NCBI GenBank assembly: GCA_963791225.1
Contig: CAWBRV010000006.1
Span: forward strand, 1-64,000
Length of the DNA: 64,000 nucleotides
From: PALSA-612 sp963791225
GTDB taxonomy: Bacteria; Actinomycetota; Thermoleophilia; Gaiellales; Gaiellaceae
Direction: 5' to 3'
Of the stretch, positions 51,207 through 59,050 are shown in pieces. The number at the start of each line of letters is the position of its first letter. Within the stretch, counting starts at the first letter, position 1. The notes under the pieces were generated by a model that saw only the letters and a list, made by a program, of their open reading frames with translations, did no database searches and was not told where the DNA came from. Made by a program: the position numbers and the translations under genes.

Positions 51207-51623
51207 TCAGCCCTTGGGGAGCGTGACGATCGTCGCGACGTAGGCGAGTACGTCCGCTTCGTCCGTGCCCTTGACGATCCCGGCGGGCATCGCGCCGCCG
51301 CCCGCGTCGATCTGCGCCTTGACGCGACCGATCGAGATCGGCAGCCCCTGGAGCTTCGGGCCGACCCCGCCGCCTTTGCCGTTCGGGCCGTGGCAGCCGG
51401 CGCAGCTCGCCTGGAACACGGTCTCGCCCCGGTACTGGTCGCCGAGCACGACCGAGTTCCCCGAGATCTTCGGCAGGCCGGGCGTGGCCGGGTGCCACTT
51501 CGCGAGCGCGTAGGTCGCCCCGGAAACGGCCAGCAGAAGGACGAGCGGGAGGACCCAGAGCTTGGCGCCTCGTCCAGCAGCGCGCGGCGGCTTCCCAGCA
51601 CTACTAGACGAAGCGCTAGACAC
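51207..51623 (-). CDS. Membrane-anchored c-type cytochrome
   Basis: A 138-residue protein: a Ser-rich N terminus, one membrane helix (VLPLVLLLAVSGATYAL) and a monoheme cytochrome c domain with CAGCHGPNG (CxxCH) and the axial Met in GGGAMPAGIV. It is an electron carrier on the outer face of the membrane. GTG 51623 is preferred over longer frames because it follows a TACGAT box by 6 nt. It is divergent from the DUF6529-type membrane gene, a likely functional partner. Confidence 0.87.
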   Translation of the reverse strand: MSSASSSSAGKPPRAAGRGAKLWVLPLVLLLAVSGATYALAKWHPATPGLPKISGNSVVLGDQYRGETVFQASCAGCHGPNGKGGGVGPKLQGLPISIGRVKAQIDAGGGAMPAGIVKGTDEADVLAYVATIVTLPKG

Positions 51624-51629
51624 GTGGCG

Positions 51630-51635
51630 ATCGTA
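51630..51635 (-). promoter_or_regulatory. Putative -10 box (TACGAT) for the cytochrome c gene
   Basis: TACGAT on the reverse strand ends 6 nt before GTG 51623, with no Shine-Dalgarno. It supports that start. Confidence 0.5.
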
Positions 51636-51658
51636 TCGAGTAGGGTCGCTCCGCTCCA

Positions 51659-52135
51659 GTGCACGTGCTCGCAAGCGCCAACTCGACCTACACGGACATC
51701 GTCACGTCGGTGTTCTCGTCGACGATCGCGGCCAAGGCCTGGTTCGCGTCGGCCGCCGTCGTGCTCGCGATCATCCAGGTTTCGACCGGGGCGCGCATCT
51801 TCGGGAAGCTCGAGCACGTGATCCGGCTCTCGCCCGGCGTCGTCGCGCCGATCCACCGCTGGTCGGGGCGGCTCGCGATCCTCTGCGTCCTGCCGGTCGC
51901 GTTCCACTGCATCTTCATCCTCGGCTTCCGCACGACCGACACACGCGTGCTCGTCCACTCGATCGTCGGGTCGTTCGTGTTCGGTGTGATCGTGGTCAAG
52001 CTCCTGATGGTGCACGGCCGCAAGTACCCGGGCTGGGCGCTACCGCTGGCCGGAGGAACGCTCTTCGCCGTGCTCGTGACGCTCTGGGCGACCTCCGCGG
52101 GCTGGTACTTCACGAACGTCAGATTCGGTTTCTGA
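51659..52135 (+). CDS. Four-helix membrane protein (DUF6529-like, cytochrome b561-like pattern)
   Basis: A 158-residue protein with four membrane helices. Histidines sit at helix ends in pairs (PIHRWSGRLAI, FHCIFILGF, LVHSIVGSFVFG, MVHGRKYPGW), the arrangement expected for a b-type heme protein, although heme binding is only inferred. Similar proteins appear beside c-type cytochromes in actinobacteria. It starts at GTG 51659 (or 51665), 35 bp from the divergent cytochrome c start. Confidence 0.7.
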   Translation: MHVLASANSTYTDIVTSVFSSTIAAKAWFASAAVVLAIIQVSTGARIFGKLEHVIRLSPGVVAPIHRWSGRLAILCVLPVAFHCIFILGFRTTDTRVLVHSIVGSFVFGVIVVKLLMVHGRKYPGWALPLAGGTLFAVLVTLWATSAGWYFTNVRFGF

Positions 52136-52149
52136 CCCGGCCACACGGC

Positions 52150-52155
52150 TACGAT
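52150..52155 (+). promoter_or_regulatory. Putative -10 box (TACGAT) for the M16 peptidase gene
   Basis: TACGAT ends 6 nt before ATG 52162, with no Shine-Dalgarno. Confidence 0.5.
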
Positions 52156-52161
52156 CGGCCG

Positions 52162-53457
52162 ATGCAGGAGTACGTCCTCTCGGAGCTGGACACCGGCGAG
52201 CGGCTGATCACCGAGCGCGTCTCGAGCTTCCGCTCCGTGTCGCTCGGGTTCTGGATCGGCGCCGGGTCGCGCGACGAGCCGGATACGAAGGCAGGCGTCA
52301 CGCACTTCATCGAGCACCTCCTCTTCAAGGGCACGCCCTCGTACTCGGCCCAGCAGATCGCGGAGATGTTCGACGAGCTCGGGGGGGAGCTCAACGCGGC
52401 CACGTCCCGCGAGAGCACCGTCGTCTTCGCCCGTGTCCCCGACCGGCACCTCGAGACGGCGCTCGACGTGATGGCGGACATGGTCTTCTCGCCGACCTTC
52501 ACCGACCTCGAGACCGAGCGCGAGGTCGTGCTCGAGGAGATCGCAATGCTCGAGGACGCTCCCCAGGACCTCGTGCACGACCTGCTGTCGGAGGCGATCT
52601 TCGCCGGCGACCCGCTCGGCCGACACATCATCGGCACCGCCGACGTGATCTCGACCGTCACCAAGCGCGCCTTGGCCGCCTATCACCGGCAGATGTACAC
52701 GGCCGGGAACATCGTGCTCGCCGCGGCGGGCAACCTCGAGCACGACCATCTGCTCGAACTGCTCGAGCGCACCTCGCACCAGCGCGTGCAGCCGCCAGAG
52801 GCCCGCACGCGCGTGCGCAGGCCGCTCGTCACACCGCCGCCGCCGGGCCTACGCTTCCAGCGCAAGGACACGGAGCAGTACCACGTCTGCGTCGGCGGGA
52901 TCGGCGTCTCGCGCACCGACCGGCGCCGCTTCGCCGCCTCGCTGCTCGACGCCGTCCTCGGCGGCTCGGCCTCGTCGCGGCTCTTCCAGGAGATCCGCGA
53001 GAAGCGGGGGATGGCCTACGCGGTCTACAGCTTCGCCTCGCAGTACGCGGACACGGGGCTGATCGGCGTCTACGTCGGCACGCGGGAGGAGAACCTCGAC
53101 GCCTGCTTCGAGATCGTGGCCCGCGAGATCGCAGACATCGCGGCCGGCAACGTCCACGAGCGGGAGCTCCGACGCGCAAAGGAGAACCTGAAAGGCCGCA
53201 TCGCGTTGGGCATGGAGTCGACGTCGAACCGGATGAGCCGGCTCGGCAAGTCGCTGATCACCGACACGGAGCTCCTGTCCCTCGACCGGATCATTGCCGA
53301 GATCGACGCGGTCGACGCGGCGGAGATCGCCGAACTGGCGGCGGTGCTACTGGCTCCGAACGGGTTGTCCGCGAGCGGGATCGGCCCTGACGAGACCCGG
53401 TTTCTGTCCGCCGTCGAGCAGGTCCATCCCGGCTTGCCCGCCCTGGCCGCGGCATGA
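52162..53457 (+). CDS. M16-family zinc metallopeptidase (processing-peptidase-like)
   Basis: A 431-residue protein. The inverted zinc motif HxxEH is in THFIEHLLFKGTPSYS, with the distal Glu in LEEIAMLEDAPQDLVHD. The C-terminal M16 domain is complete and contains SRLFQEIREKRGMAYAVYS. Such PqqL/YmxG-like proteins often lie next to pnp and dapB. The start ATG 52162 fits a leaderless transcript. Its stop overlaps the dapB ATG. Confidence 0.92.
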   Translation: MQEYVLSELDTGERLITERVSSFRSVSLGFWIGAGSRDEPDTKAGVTHFIEHLLFKGTPSYSAQQIAEMFDELGGELNAATSRESTVVFARVPDRHLETALDVMADMVFSPTFTDLETEREVVLEEIAMLEDAPQDLVHDLLSEAIFAGDPLGRHIIGTADVISTVTKRALAAYHRQMYTAGNIVLAAAGNLEHDHLLELLERTSHQRVQPPEARTRVRRPLVTPPPPGLRFQRKDTEQYHVCVGGIGVSRTDRRRFAASLLDAVLGGSASSRLFQEIREKRGMAYAVYSFASQYADTGLIGVYVGTREENLDACFEIVAREIADIAAGNVHERELRRAKENLKGRIALGMESTSNRMSRLGKSLITDTELLSLDRIIAEIDAVDAAEIAELAAVLLAPNGLSASGIGPDETRFLSAVEQVHPGLPALAAA

Positions 53458-54083
53458 AGGTTGCCGTCTTCGGGGCGAAGGGGAAGGTCGGTGCCGTCGT
53501 CGCAGATGCAGTTGCGGCAGCCGGACACGAGGTGGTGCCGATCGACCTCGGCGACCCGGTCGCGCTCGACGGCTGCGACACCGCGGTCGACTTCACGCAG
53601 CCGGACGCGGTCGAGGCGAACGTCGCTGCCTGCGTGCGCGTGAGGATCCCGGCGGTGATCGGCACGAGCGGTTTCGACCGCAGCGCCGTCGACAAACTCG
53701 CGCAGGAGCACAACGTGCCCGTCTTCCACGCGCCGAACTTCGCGATCGGCGCCGTGCTCATGATGCGCTTCGCCGCCGACGCCGCCAAGCACCTGCCCAG
53801 GGCCGAGATCGTCGAACTTCACCACGACACGAAGCTCGACGCTCCGTCCGGGACGGCCAAGGCGACGGCCGAGGCGATGGGCGGCAACGTTCCGATTCAC
53901 TCGGTCCGGCTGCCGGGCCTCGTCGCGCACCAGGAGGTGATCCTCGGCGGCCAGGGCGAGACGCTGACGATCAGGCACGACACGACCTCGCGCGACGCGT
54001 TCGTGCCCGGCGTCCTACTCGCGCTCGAGCGTGTCGGCGACCTGCCGCCCGGACTGACCGTCGGGCTGCACACGCTGCTCTGA
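53454..54083 (+). CDS. dapB: 4-hydroxy-tetrahydrodipicolinate reductase (short form)
   Basis: A 209-residue protein: NAD(P) loop VAVFGAKGKVG, GTSGFDRSAVD, NFAIGAVLMMRFA and the catalytic ELHHDTKLDAPSGTAKAT, ending in a LVAHQEVILGGQGETLTIRHD segment and FVPGVLLALERV. It is about 35-40 residues shorter than mycobacterial DapB, losing mainly the loop after the catalytic motif. It works in lysine/diaminopimelate synthesis with dapA downstream. ATGA overlap with the peptidase gene. Confidence 0.93.
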   Translation: MKVAVFGAKGKVGAVVADAVAAAGHEVVPIDLGDPVALDGCDTAVDFTQPDAVEANVAACVRVRIPAVIGTSGFDRSAVDKLAQEHNVPVFHAPNFAIGAVLMMRFAADAAKHLPRAEIVELHHDTKLDAPSGTAKATAEAMGGNVPIHSVRLPGLVAHQEVILGGQGETLTIRHDTTSRDAFVPGVLLALERVGDLPPGLTVGLHTLL

Positions 54084-54126
54084 GCGGCATCTCACACCCG
54101 GGGCCGCTCGCGCGTTCTGGACGACG

Positions 54127-54756
54127 ATGCTGACGCTCTTCGACTACGGCCCGTCCGCGAACTGCCTCAAGGTGCGCATCCTGCTGAGGCAGCTCGGACT
54201 CGACCACGAACGCGTTGCCGTCGACATCTTCGCCGGCCAATCGCAGAGTGCCGAATACCTGCTGCTGAACCCGGCCGGGCGGACACCGGCGCTGCTGCTC
54301 GACGACGGGAGGGCGATCGCCGAATCGAACGCGATCCTGCTCTACCTCGCCGACGGCACACCGTTGCTGCCGCGAAACCCGGTCGAACGCGCGCACGTCC
54401 ACCAGTGGATGTTCTTCGAGCAGAACCTGCTCGAGCCGAACGCCGGCTCGGCGCGATTCTGGCACCTGACCGGGCGCGAGACTCAGCAGCCCGGGGCATT
54501 CGCGCAGCGCCTGCAGGCGGGAAAGGACGCGCTTTCGATTCTCGATCGCGGGCTCACCGACCGCGAGTTCCTCGTCGACGGCCGCTACACGGTCGCCGAT
54601 ATCGCGCTGTACGGGTACACCCACGTCGCACACGAGGCCGGAATCGACATGTCGGCGTACCCCGCGATCGCCACCTGGCTCGCGCGCGTCGCGGCGACTG
54701 ACGGCTTCGTGAACGACCTCGAGCCGTACCCCGAGAACGCGCACGTCTCGGCCTGA
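54127..54756 (+). CDS. Glutathione S-transferase family protein
   Basis: A 209-residue protein: N-terminal thioredoxin-fold (LTLFDYGPSANCLKVRILLRQL, with a Ser-Ala-Asn-Cys-like active segment), the cis-Pro region NPAGRTPALLLDDG and the ESNAILLYLADG motif, then a helical C-terminal domain ending YTVADIALYGYTHVAHEAG. The thiol cofactor is uncertain because actinobacteria commonly use mycothiol. It sits between dapB and dapA but has its own spacing. Confidence 0.88.
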   Translation: MLTLFDYGPSANCLKVRILLRQLGLDHERVAVDIFAGQSQSAEYLLLNPAGRTPALLLDDGRAIAESNAILLYLADGTPLLPRNPVERAHVHQWMFFEQNLLEPNAGSARFWHLTGRETQQPGAFAQRLQAGKDALSILDRGLTDREFLVDGRYTVADIALYGYTHVAHEAGIDMSAYPAIATWLARVAATDGFVNDLEPYPENAHVSA

Positions 54757-54793
54757 GCCGGAGCCGCTTCTCAAGCATTCGGTTTCTTCCCCC

Positions 54794-54808
54794 GGGGCCT
54801 TCGGCCCT
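54794..54808 (+). terminator. Small hairpin after GST gene
   Basis: GGGGCC-TTC-GGCCCT, a 6-bp stem including one G-T pair, about 40 nt after the GST stop. Confidence 0.35.
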
Positions 54809-54922
54809 GCCCTCCCGGTTTGGACCGTAGCGGCGAAACCCGCACGCAGGGGAGATGCGAGCGTGCCGAACGTGTGACTTCTCGTCCACAAGCCGTGGGA
54901 GGACATCGCGCCGATCCCGGAG

Positions 54923-54928
54923 TACACT
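54923..54928 (+). promoter_or_regulatory. Putative -10 box (TACACT) for dapA
   Basis: TACACT ends 7 nt before GTG 54936. A partial -35 (AGGACA, 54900-54905) lies 17 bp upstream. Confidence 0.55.
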
Positions 54929-54935
54929 CAGCGAA

Positions 54936-55814
54936 GTGCTTGGTGAGGTCCTGACGGCGATCGTGACGCCGTTCCGGTCGGACGGCTCGGTCGACTTCCA
55001 CCGCTTTGCGGCGCTCGCGCACCATCTCGTCGACCACGGCTCGGACGGGCTCGTCGTCGCGGGGACGACCGGCGAGTCGCCGACGCTCTCCGACGACGAG
55101 CGGCTCGAGCTGATCCGCGTCGCCCTCGGCGCCGTCGGCGACCGGGCAACCGTGATCGCGGGCACGGGCACGTACTCGACCGCGCATTCGATCCACCTGA
55201 CGCACGAGGCCCACGCTGCCGGGGCGCACGGCTTCCTGATCGTCACGCCCTACTACAACAAGCCGCCGCAGCGCGGCATCGTCGAGCACTTCAAGGCGAT
55301 CGCCGACGTCAGCGACCGGCCGGTCGTCGTCTACAACATCCCCGGCCGGGTCGCCGTCAACATCGAGCCCGAGACGATGGCCGAGCTCGCGAAGATCCCG
55401 ACGGTCAAGGCGGTCAAGCAGGCGAACGACGACCTCCATCAGGCGCGGCACATCGTCGAGAACACCGGCCTCGACCTCTACGCGGGCGACGACAACCTCA
55501 TCTTCCCGTTCCTCGACCTCGGCGGCGTCGGCGGCGTCTGCGTCCATACGCACGTCTGCGGGCCGCAGGTGAAGGAGATGATCCGCCTCTTCAAGCAAGG
55601 CGACCACGTCGAGGCACGGCGCATGAACGAGGCGACGGAGCCGGCCTACGAGCTGCTCAAGGTGGCATCGAACCCGATCGCGATCAAGGCAGCGCTCAAC
55701 ATCCTCGGACACGAGGTGGGCGGCCTGCGCCTGCCGATGGTCGAGGCGACCGAGGACGAGCAAGCGCGCGTCCGCGACTGCCTCGAGCGCCTCGGCGTGC
55801 TCGTGGCGGCCTAG
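54936..55814 (+). CDS. dapA: 4-hydroxy-tetrahydrodipicolinate synthase
   Basis: A 292-residue TIM barrel: TAIVTPFRSDGSVDF, VVAGTTGESPTL (GTTGE pyruvate site), TPYYNKPPQRG with catalytic Tyr, VVVYNIPGR and VKAVKQANDDL with the Schiff-base Lys. GTG 54936 is chosen because the family N terminus (LGEVLTAIVTPF) starts there and a TACACT box precedes it by 7 nt; longer frames read as non-protein. Confidence 0.95.
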   Translation: MLGEVLTAIVTPFRSDGSVDFHRFAALAHHLVDHGSDGLVVAGTTGESPTLSDDERLELIRVALGAVGDRATVIAGTGTYSTAHSIHLTHEAHAAGAHGFLIVTPYYNKPPQRGIVEHFKAIADVSDRPVVVYNIPGRVAVNIEPETMAELAKIPTVKAVKQANDDLHQARHIVENTGLDLYAGDDNLIFPFLDLGGVGGVCVHTHVCGPQVKEMIRLFKQGDHVEARRMNEATEPAYELLKVASNPIAIKAALNILGHEVGGLRLPMVEATEDEQARVRDCLERLGVLVAA

Positions 55815-55833
55815 TCGCGGCAGACCCCCCGGC

Positions 55834-55839
55834 TAGACT
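55834..55839 (+). promoter_or_regulatory. Putative -10 box (TAGACT) for rnj
   Basis: TAGACT ends 6 nt before GTG 55846, with no Shine-Dalgarno. Confidence 0.5.
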
Positions 55840-55845
55840 CACCCG

Positions 55846-57504
55846 GTGACGCAGGGCATACGCATCATTCCCCTCGGCGGCCTCGGCGAGGTCGGCAAGA
55901 ACATGACGCTGTACGAGACAGAGGGCGGCAGCGTCCTCGTCGACGCCGGACTTGCCTTCCCGCGCGACGAGCACCTCGGTGTCGACCTCGTGCTCCCCGA
56001 CTTCTCGTACCTGAAGGACCACGCGCGCGACATCAAGGCCGTCCTGCTCACGCACGCGCACGAGGACCACGTCGGATCGCTGCCGTACGTCCTGCGCGAG
56101 GTGCCTGTGCCGCGCGTGCTGGCGACGAAGCTCACACTCGGGCTCGTGCAGTCGAAGCTCGACGAGCACGGCCTCCTCGCCCGCACGCAGCTCGACGAGA
56201 TCCGTCCCGAGGACGGCCCGTTCGACGTCGGGCCGTTCCGTGTCGACTCGGTCCGGATGGCGCACTCGGTGCCGGACAACGTCGCGTTCGTGCTCGAGGC
56301 GGCGGGGCTGCGCGTCCTGCACACGAGCGACTACAAGCTCGACCATACGCCGGTCGACGGGTTCAAGACCGACGTCGGCAAGCTCGCCGAGCTCGGGAAT
56401 CTCGGCGTCGACCTGATGCTCGGCGACTCGACGAACGCCGAACGTCCCGGGTACACCGGCTCGGAGCGCCTCGTCGGAGAGGCGTTCCGCCAGATCATCC
56501 CGCTTCGCAAGGGCCGCATCCTCGTCGCCTCGTTCGCCTCGAACGTCCACCGGATGCAGCAGGCGATCGACGTCGCGCTCGAGGCCGACCGCAAGGTGTG
56601 CGTCGTGGGCCGGTCGATGCGCAAGAACCTGAACATCGCCCGCTCGCTCGGGTACCTCTCCGTCTCCGACGACGCGCTGATCCGGCCGAACCAGCTCGGC
56701 GACTATCCGCCGGAGAGGGTGCTCGTCCTCTGCACCGGCAGCCAGGGCGAGCCGCTCTCCGCGCTGACGCGCATCGCCTACCACGACCACGCGTCCGTGC
56801 AGGTGGAGCGGGGTGACACGGTGATCATCTCGGCGAAGCCCGTCCCCGGGAACGAACTGCGCGTGCACGACACGATCAACCAGCTCGCCCGCGCGGGCGC
56901 CGAGATCCTGCACCAGGAGATCGCGCCGGTTCACGTGTCCGGCCACGGGAACTCGGAGGAGATCCGCACCGTGATCGCGCTCGTGCGGCCCAAGGGCGTG
57001 ATGCCGGTGCACGGCGAGTTCCGGATGCAGGCCGCGCAGGCGCGCATGGCCGGCGACGCGGGCGTGCCGGCGGCGTCGATCGTGCTCGCCGAGAACGGCT
57101 CCGTCGTCGAGCTCACGCGAGACGGCGTCGGGATCGTCGATCGCGTCGACTCGGGCGTCACGTTCGTCGACGGGCTCGCGGTCGGCGACCTCAGCGACGT
57201 CGCGCTGCGCGACCGCCGGCGGCTGTCCGAGGACGGCGTGCTGATCGTCGTCGCCACGCTCACGAGCTCGAACGGCTCCTACTCCGCCTCGCCGGAGCTG
57301 ATCGCGCGTGGCTTCACCGATGCGGGCGGGCCGCTCCTCGACGAGATGCGCGAAGAGGCCGAGGAGATCCTCGACGCCTGCATCGCCGACGACATCCTCG
57401 AGGTCAAACTGCTCCAGGAGCACCTGCACGACGGGATCGGCCAGCTCGTCTACGACCGCACGCGGCGGCGCCCCATGATCCTGCCGATCGTGGTGGAGGT
57501 CTAG
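55846..57504 (+). CDS. rnj: Ribonuclease J
   Basis: A 552-residue metallo-beta-lactamase/beta-CASP nuclease: IIPLGGLGEVGKNM, zinc motif THAHEDHVGSLPY, LGDSTNAERPGYT, the beta-CASP part FASNVHRMQQAID and VLCTGSQGEPLSALTRIA, and HVSGHGNSEE with PVHGEFRM at the back of the active site. It performs 5'-3' exo- and endonucleolytic RNA decay. The dapB/dapA-rnj order is typical for actinobacteria. It starts at GTG 55846. Confidence 0.95.
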   Translation: MTQGIRIIPLGGLGEVGKNMTLYETEGGSVLVDAGLAFPRDEHLGVDLVLPDFSYLKDHARDIKAVLLTHAHEDHVGSLPYVLREVPVPRVLATKLTLGLVQSKLDEHGLLARTQLDEIRPEDGPFDVGPFRVDSVRMAHSVPDNVAFVLEAAGLRVLHTSDYKLDHTPVDGFKTDVGKLAELGNLGVDLMLGDSTNAERPGYTGSERLVGEAFRQIIPLRKGRILVASFASNVHRMQQAIDVALEADRKVCVVGRSMRKNLNIARSLGYLSVSDDALIRPNQLGDYPPERVLVLCTGSQGEPLSALTRIAYHDHASVQVERGDTVIISAKPVPGNELRVHDTINQLARAGAEILHQEIAPVHVSGHGNSEEIRTVIALVRPKGVMPVHGEFRMQAAQARMAGDAGVPAASIVLAENGSVVELTRDGVGIVDRVDSGVTFVDGLAVGDLSDVALRDRRRLSEDGVLIVVATLTSSNGSYSASPELIARGFTDAGGPLLDEMREEAEEILDACIADDILEVKLLQEHLHDGIGQLVYDRTRRRPMILPIVVEV

Positions 57505-57508
57505 GCCC

Positions 57509-58060
57509 ATGTCCACCGTGCGCACCCGTGACTGGGCCGACGTGCTCTACGAGCACGCTCCGCGCGAGGAGACCGCGCGCAGGCTCGTGGGGCAGCTCCG
57601 CGCGTGCGAGGCGGCGGCGCTCGCGTTCTGCCGCCTGCTCGAGCGCTGGGCGCGCGGCGACGCCGATCCGTGCACGCCCGGCCGGCGACAGGCCGCGCTG
57701 CGACGGGCCGCCGACCGCGCGGAGACGGCGCTCGCGGGACTCGACCGGCCGCTGTCGCGCTACCTGCTCGAGCTGGAGCCCGAGATGGCGGAGGGCCGGT
57801 CGTGGTACGGGGGGCCCGGTGCCGGCGAGCTGCGCGAGTGGGACGAGGTGCTCGATCGCGCCGGTGTGAAGGTCTCGGCGACGCGCGTCGCGCAGGTGTA
57901 CCTCGAGCTCGCGGTGCTCGTCCGCGCGCTCGAAGGCCTCGCGGACGCGTCCCGCATGGGCTCGTCGCCCGACAGCGGCTCGCTCTGGGCCGGCCTGTTC
58001 GACCTGCGCGAGAACCTGCTCGGCCAGGCCGTGGACGATCTCCGCGCTCTTGCCGCCTGA
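57509..58060 (+). CDS. Conserved-looking protein of unknown function
   Basis: A 183-residue soluble, mainly helical, Arg/Ala/Leu-rich protein starting MSTVRTRDWADVLYEHAPRE. Protein-like features include AAALAFCRLLERWARGD and YLLELEPEMAEGRSWYGG. No family is recognised. It lies 4 nt after rnj and overlaps the sugar kinase gene by 11 bp, so it is probably translated with them. Confidence 0.7.
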   Translation: MSTVRTRDWADVLYEHAPREETARRLVGQLRACEAAALAFCRLLERWARGDADPCTPGRRQAALRRAADRAETALAGLDRPLSRYLLELEPEMAEGRSWYGGPGAGELREWDEVLDRAGVKVSATRVAQVYLELAVLVRALEGLADASRMGSSPDSGSLWAGLFDLRENLLGQAVDDLRALAA

Positions 58061-58877
58061 CATCGTCGTCGTCGGCTCCGTGAATCTCGACCTCGTCGCG
58101 CGCTGCGAGCGGCTGCCGCGGGTGGGGGAGACGGTCAGCGGCGCCGACTTCTCGCGCGTGCCGGGCGGCAAGGGCGCGAACCAGGCAGTCGCGGCGGCGC
58201 GGCTCGGCGCCGACGTGCGCTTCGTCGGCATGGTCGCGGTCGACGATCTCGCCGAGGATGCCCTCGCGGGGCTCGAGGAGGCGGGCGTCGACACGAGCCG
58301 CGTCGGCTGGGTCGAGGAGCCCGGCGTCCACACGGGTGTCGCACTGATCCTCGTGGACGACGACGGAGAGAACCAGATCGTGGTCGCGCCCGGCGCCAAC
58401 GCCTACATGTCGGCGGCGGACGTGCAGGTCGGCGACGCGGACGCGGTGCTCTGCCAGCTCGAGATCCCGGACGATGCGGTCGCCGCGGCCGCGCACCAGG
58501 CGCGCTTCTTCTGCCTGAACGCAGCACCCGCCAGGCCGATCGACCTCGAGCCCGACCTGCTCGTCGTCAACCGGCTCGAGCACGAGGTCTCGGGCAACCG
58601 CGGCAAGCTCGTCGCCGTCACGCTCGGCGCCGAGGGGGCGTTGCTGATCGAGAACGGGGAGGAGGTCGCGCGCGCCGAGCCGCCGCAGGTCGAGGCCGTC
58701 GACGGCACCGCTGCGGGCGACGCCTTCACCGCCTGCCTCGTCGTCTCGCTCGCCGAGGGTCGCTCGCGCGAGGAGGCACTCAGGCGCGCCTGCGCCGCGG
58801 GCGCGCTCGCCGCCTCCCGCCCCGGTGCGCAGCCCTCCCTGCCGACCGCGGCGGAAATCGACAAGATCCTGGCATGA
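58050..58877 (+). CDS. PfkB-family sugar kinase (ribokinase-like)
   Basis: A 275-residue protein: VVVGSVNLDLVARCERLPRVGETV (substrate motif), PGGKGANQAVAAARLG (PfkB signature 1) and VDGTAAGDAFTACLVVSLAEG (signature 2, with the catalytic Asp in GDAF). The match is best to ribokinase; with the nucleoside hydrolase downstream, phosphorylation of freed ribose is the simplest role. It starts at TTG 58050. Confidence 0.88.
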   Translation: MPPDIVVVGSVNLDLVARCERLPRVGETVSGADFSRVPGGKGANQAVAAARLGADVRFVGMVAVDDLAEDALAGLEEAGVDTSRVGWVEEPGVHTGVALILVDDDGENQIVVAPGANAYMSAADVQVGDADAVLCQLEIPDDAVAAAAHQARFFCLNAAPARPIDLEPDLLVVNRLEHEVSGNRGKLVAVTLGAEGALLIENGEEVARAEPPQVEAVDGTAAGDAFTACLVVSLAEGRSREEALRRACAAGALAASRPGAQPSLPTAAEIDKILA

Positions 58878-59050
58878 CGATCGTTCTCACGTTCCTGGGG
58901 CGTCGCTGGCAAAGGAGGCAAGCGCGCGGCGCGCAGGACAGTACGTCGGGTGCGGACAAGCGCCGCGCGCTCAGCATCCTGCCGCCAGCGACGTCAGCCG
59001 CGGCGGAGGGCGGCTCCGCCGCCCTTCAGCCGCGGCGGCCAGGGACGTGA
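58874..59050 (+). other. Inverted-repeat-rich gap carrying a doubly overlapping 58-codon frame
   Basis: Nested inverted repeats CGTCGCTGGC (58901-58910)/GCCAGCGACG (58984-58993) and AGCGCGCGGCGC (58921-58932)/GCGCCGCGCGCT (58960-58971) form one long imperfect hairpin. A second hairpin, GGGCGGC-TCC-GCCGCCC (59008-59024), is flanked by direct copies of CAGCCGCGGCGG. An open frame (MTIVLTFLGRRWQ...) begins at ATG 58874 over the kinase stop (ATGA) and ends over the next gene's GTG (GTGA). Whether it is translated is doubtful. Confidence 0.45.

Noticed and set aside
55696..57525. 609-codon reverse frame opposite rnj
   Set aside because: Mirror frame of RNase J with no domain-like sequence.
59041..59050. 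Recognising the 58-codon frame as an ArsA-type P-loop protein from its start MTIVLTFLG
   Set aside because: Only nine residues fit; no Walker motif follows in the frame, so the resemblance is not enough.
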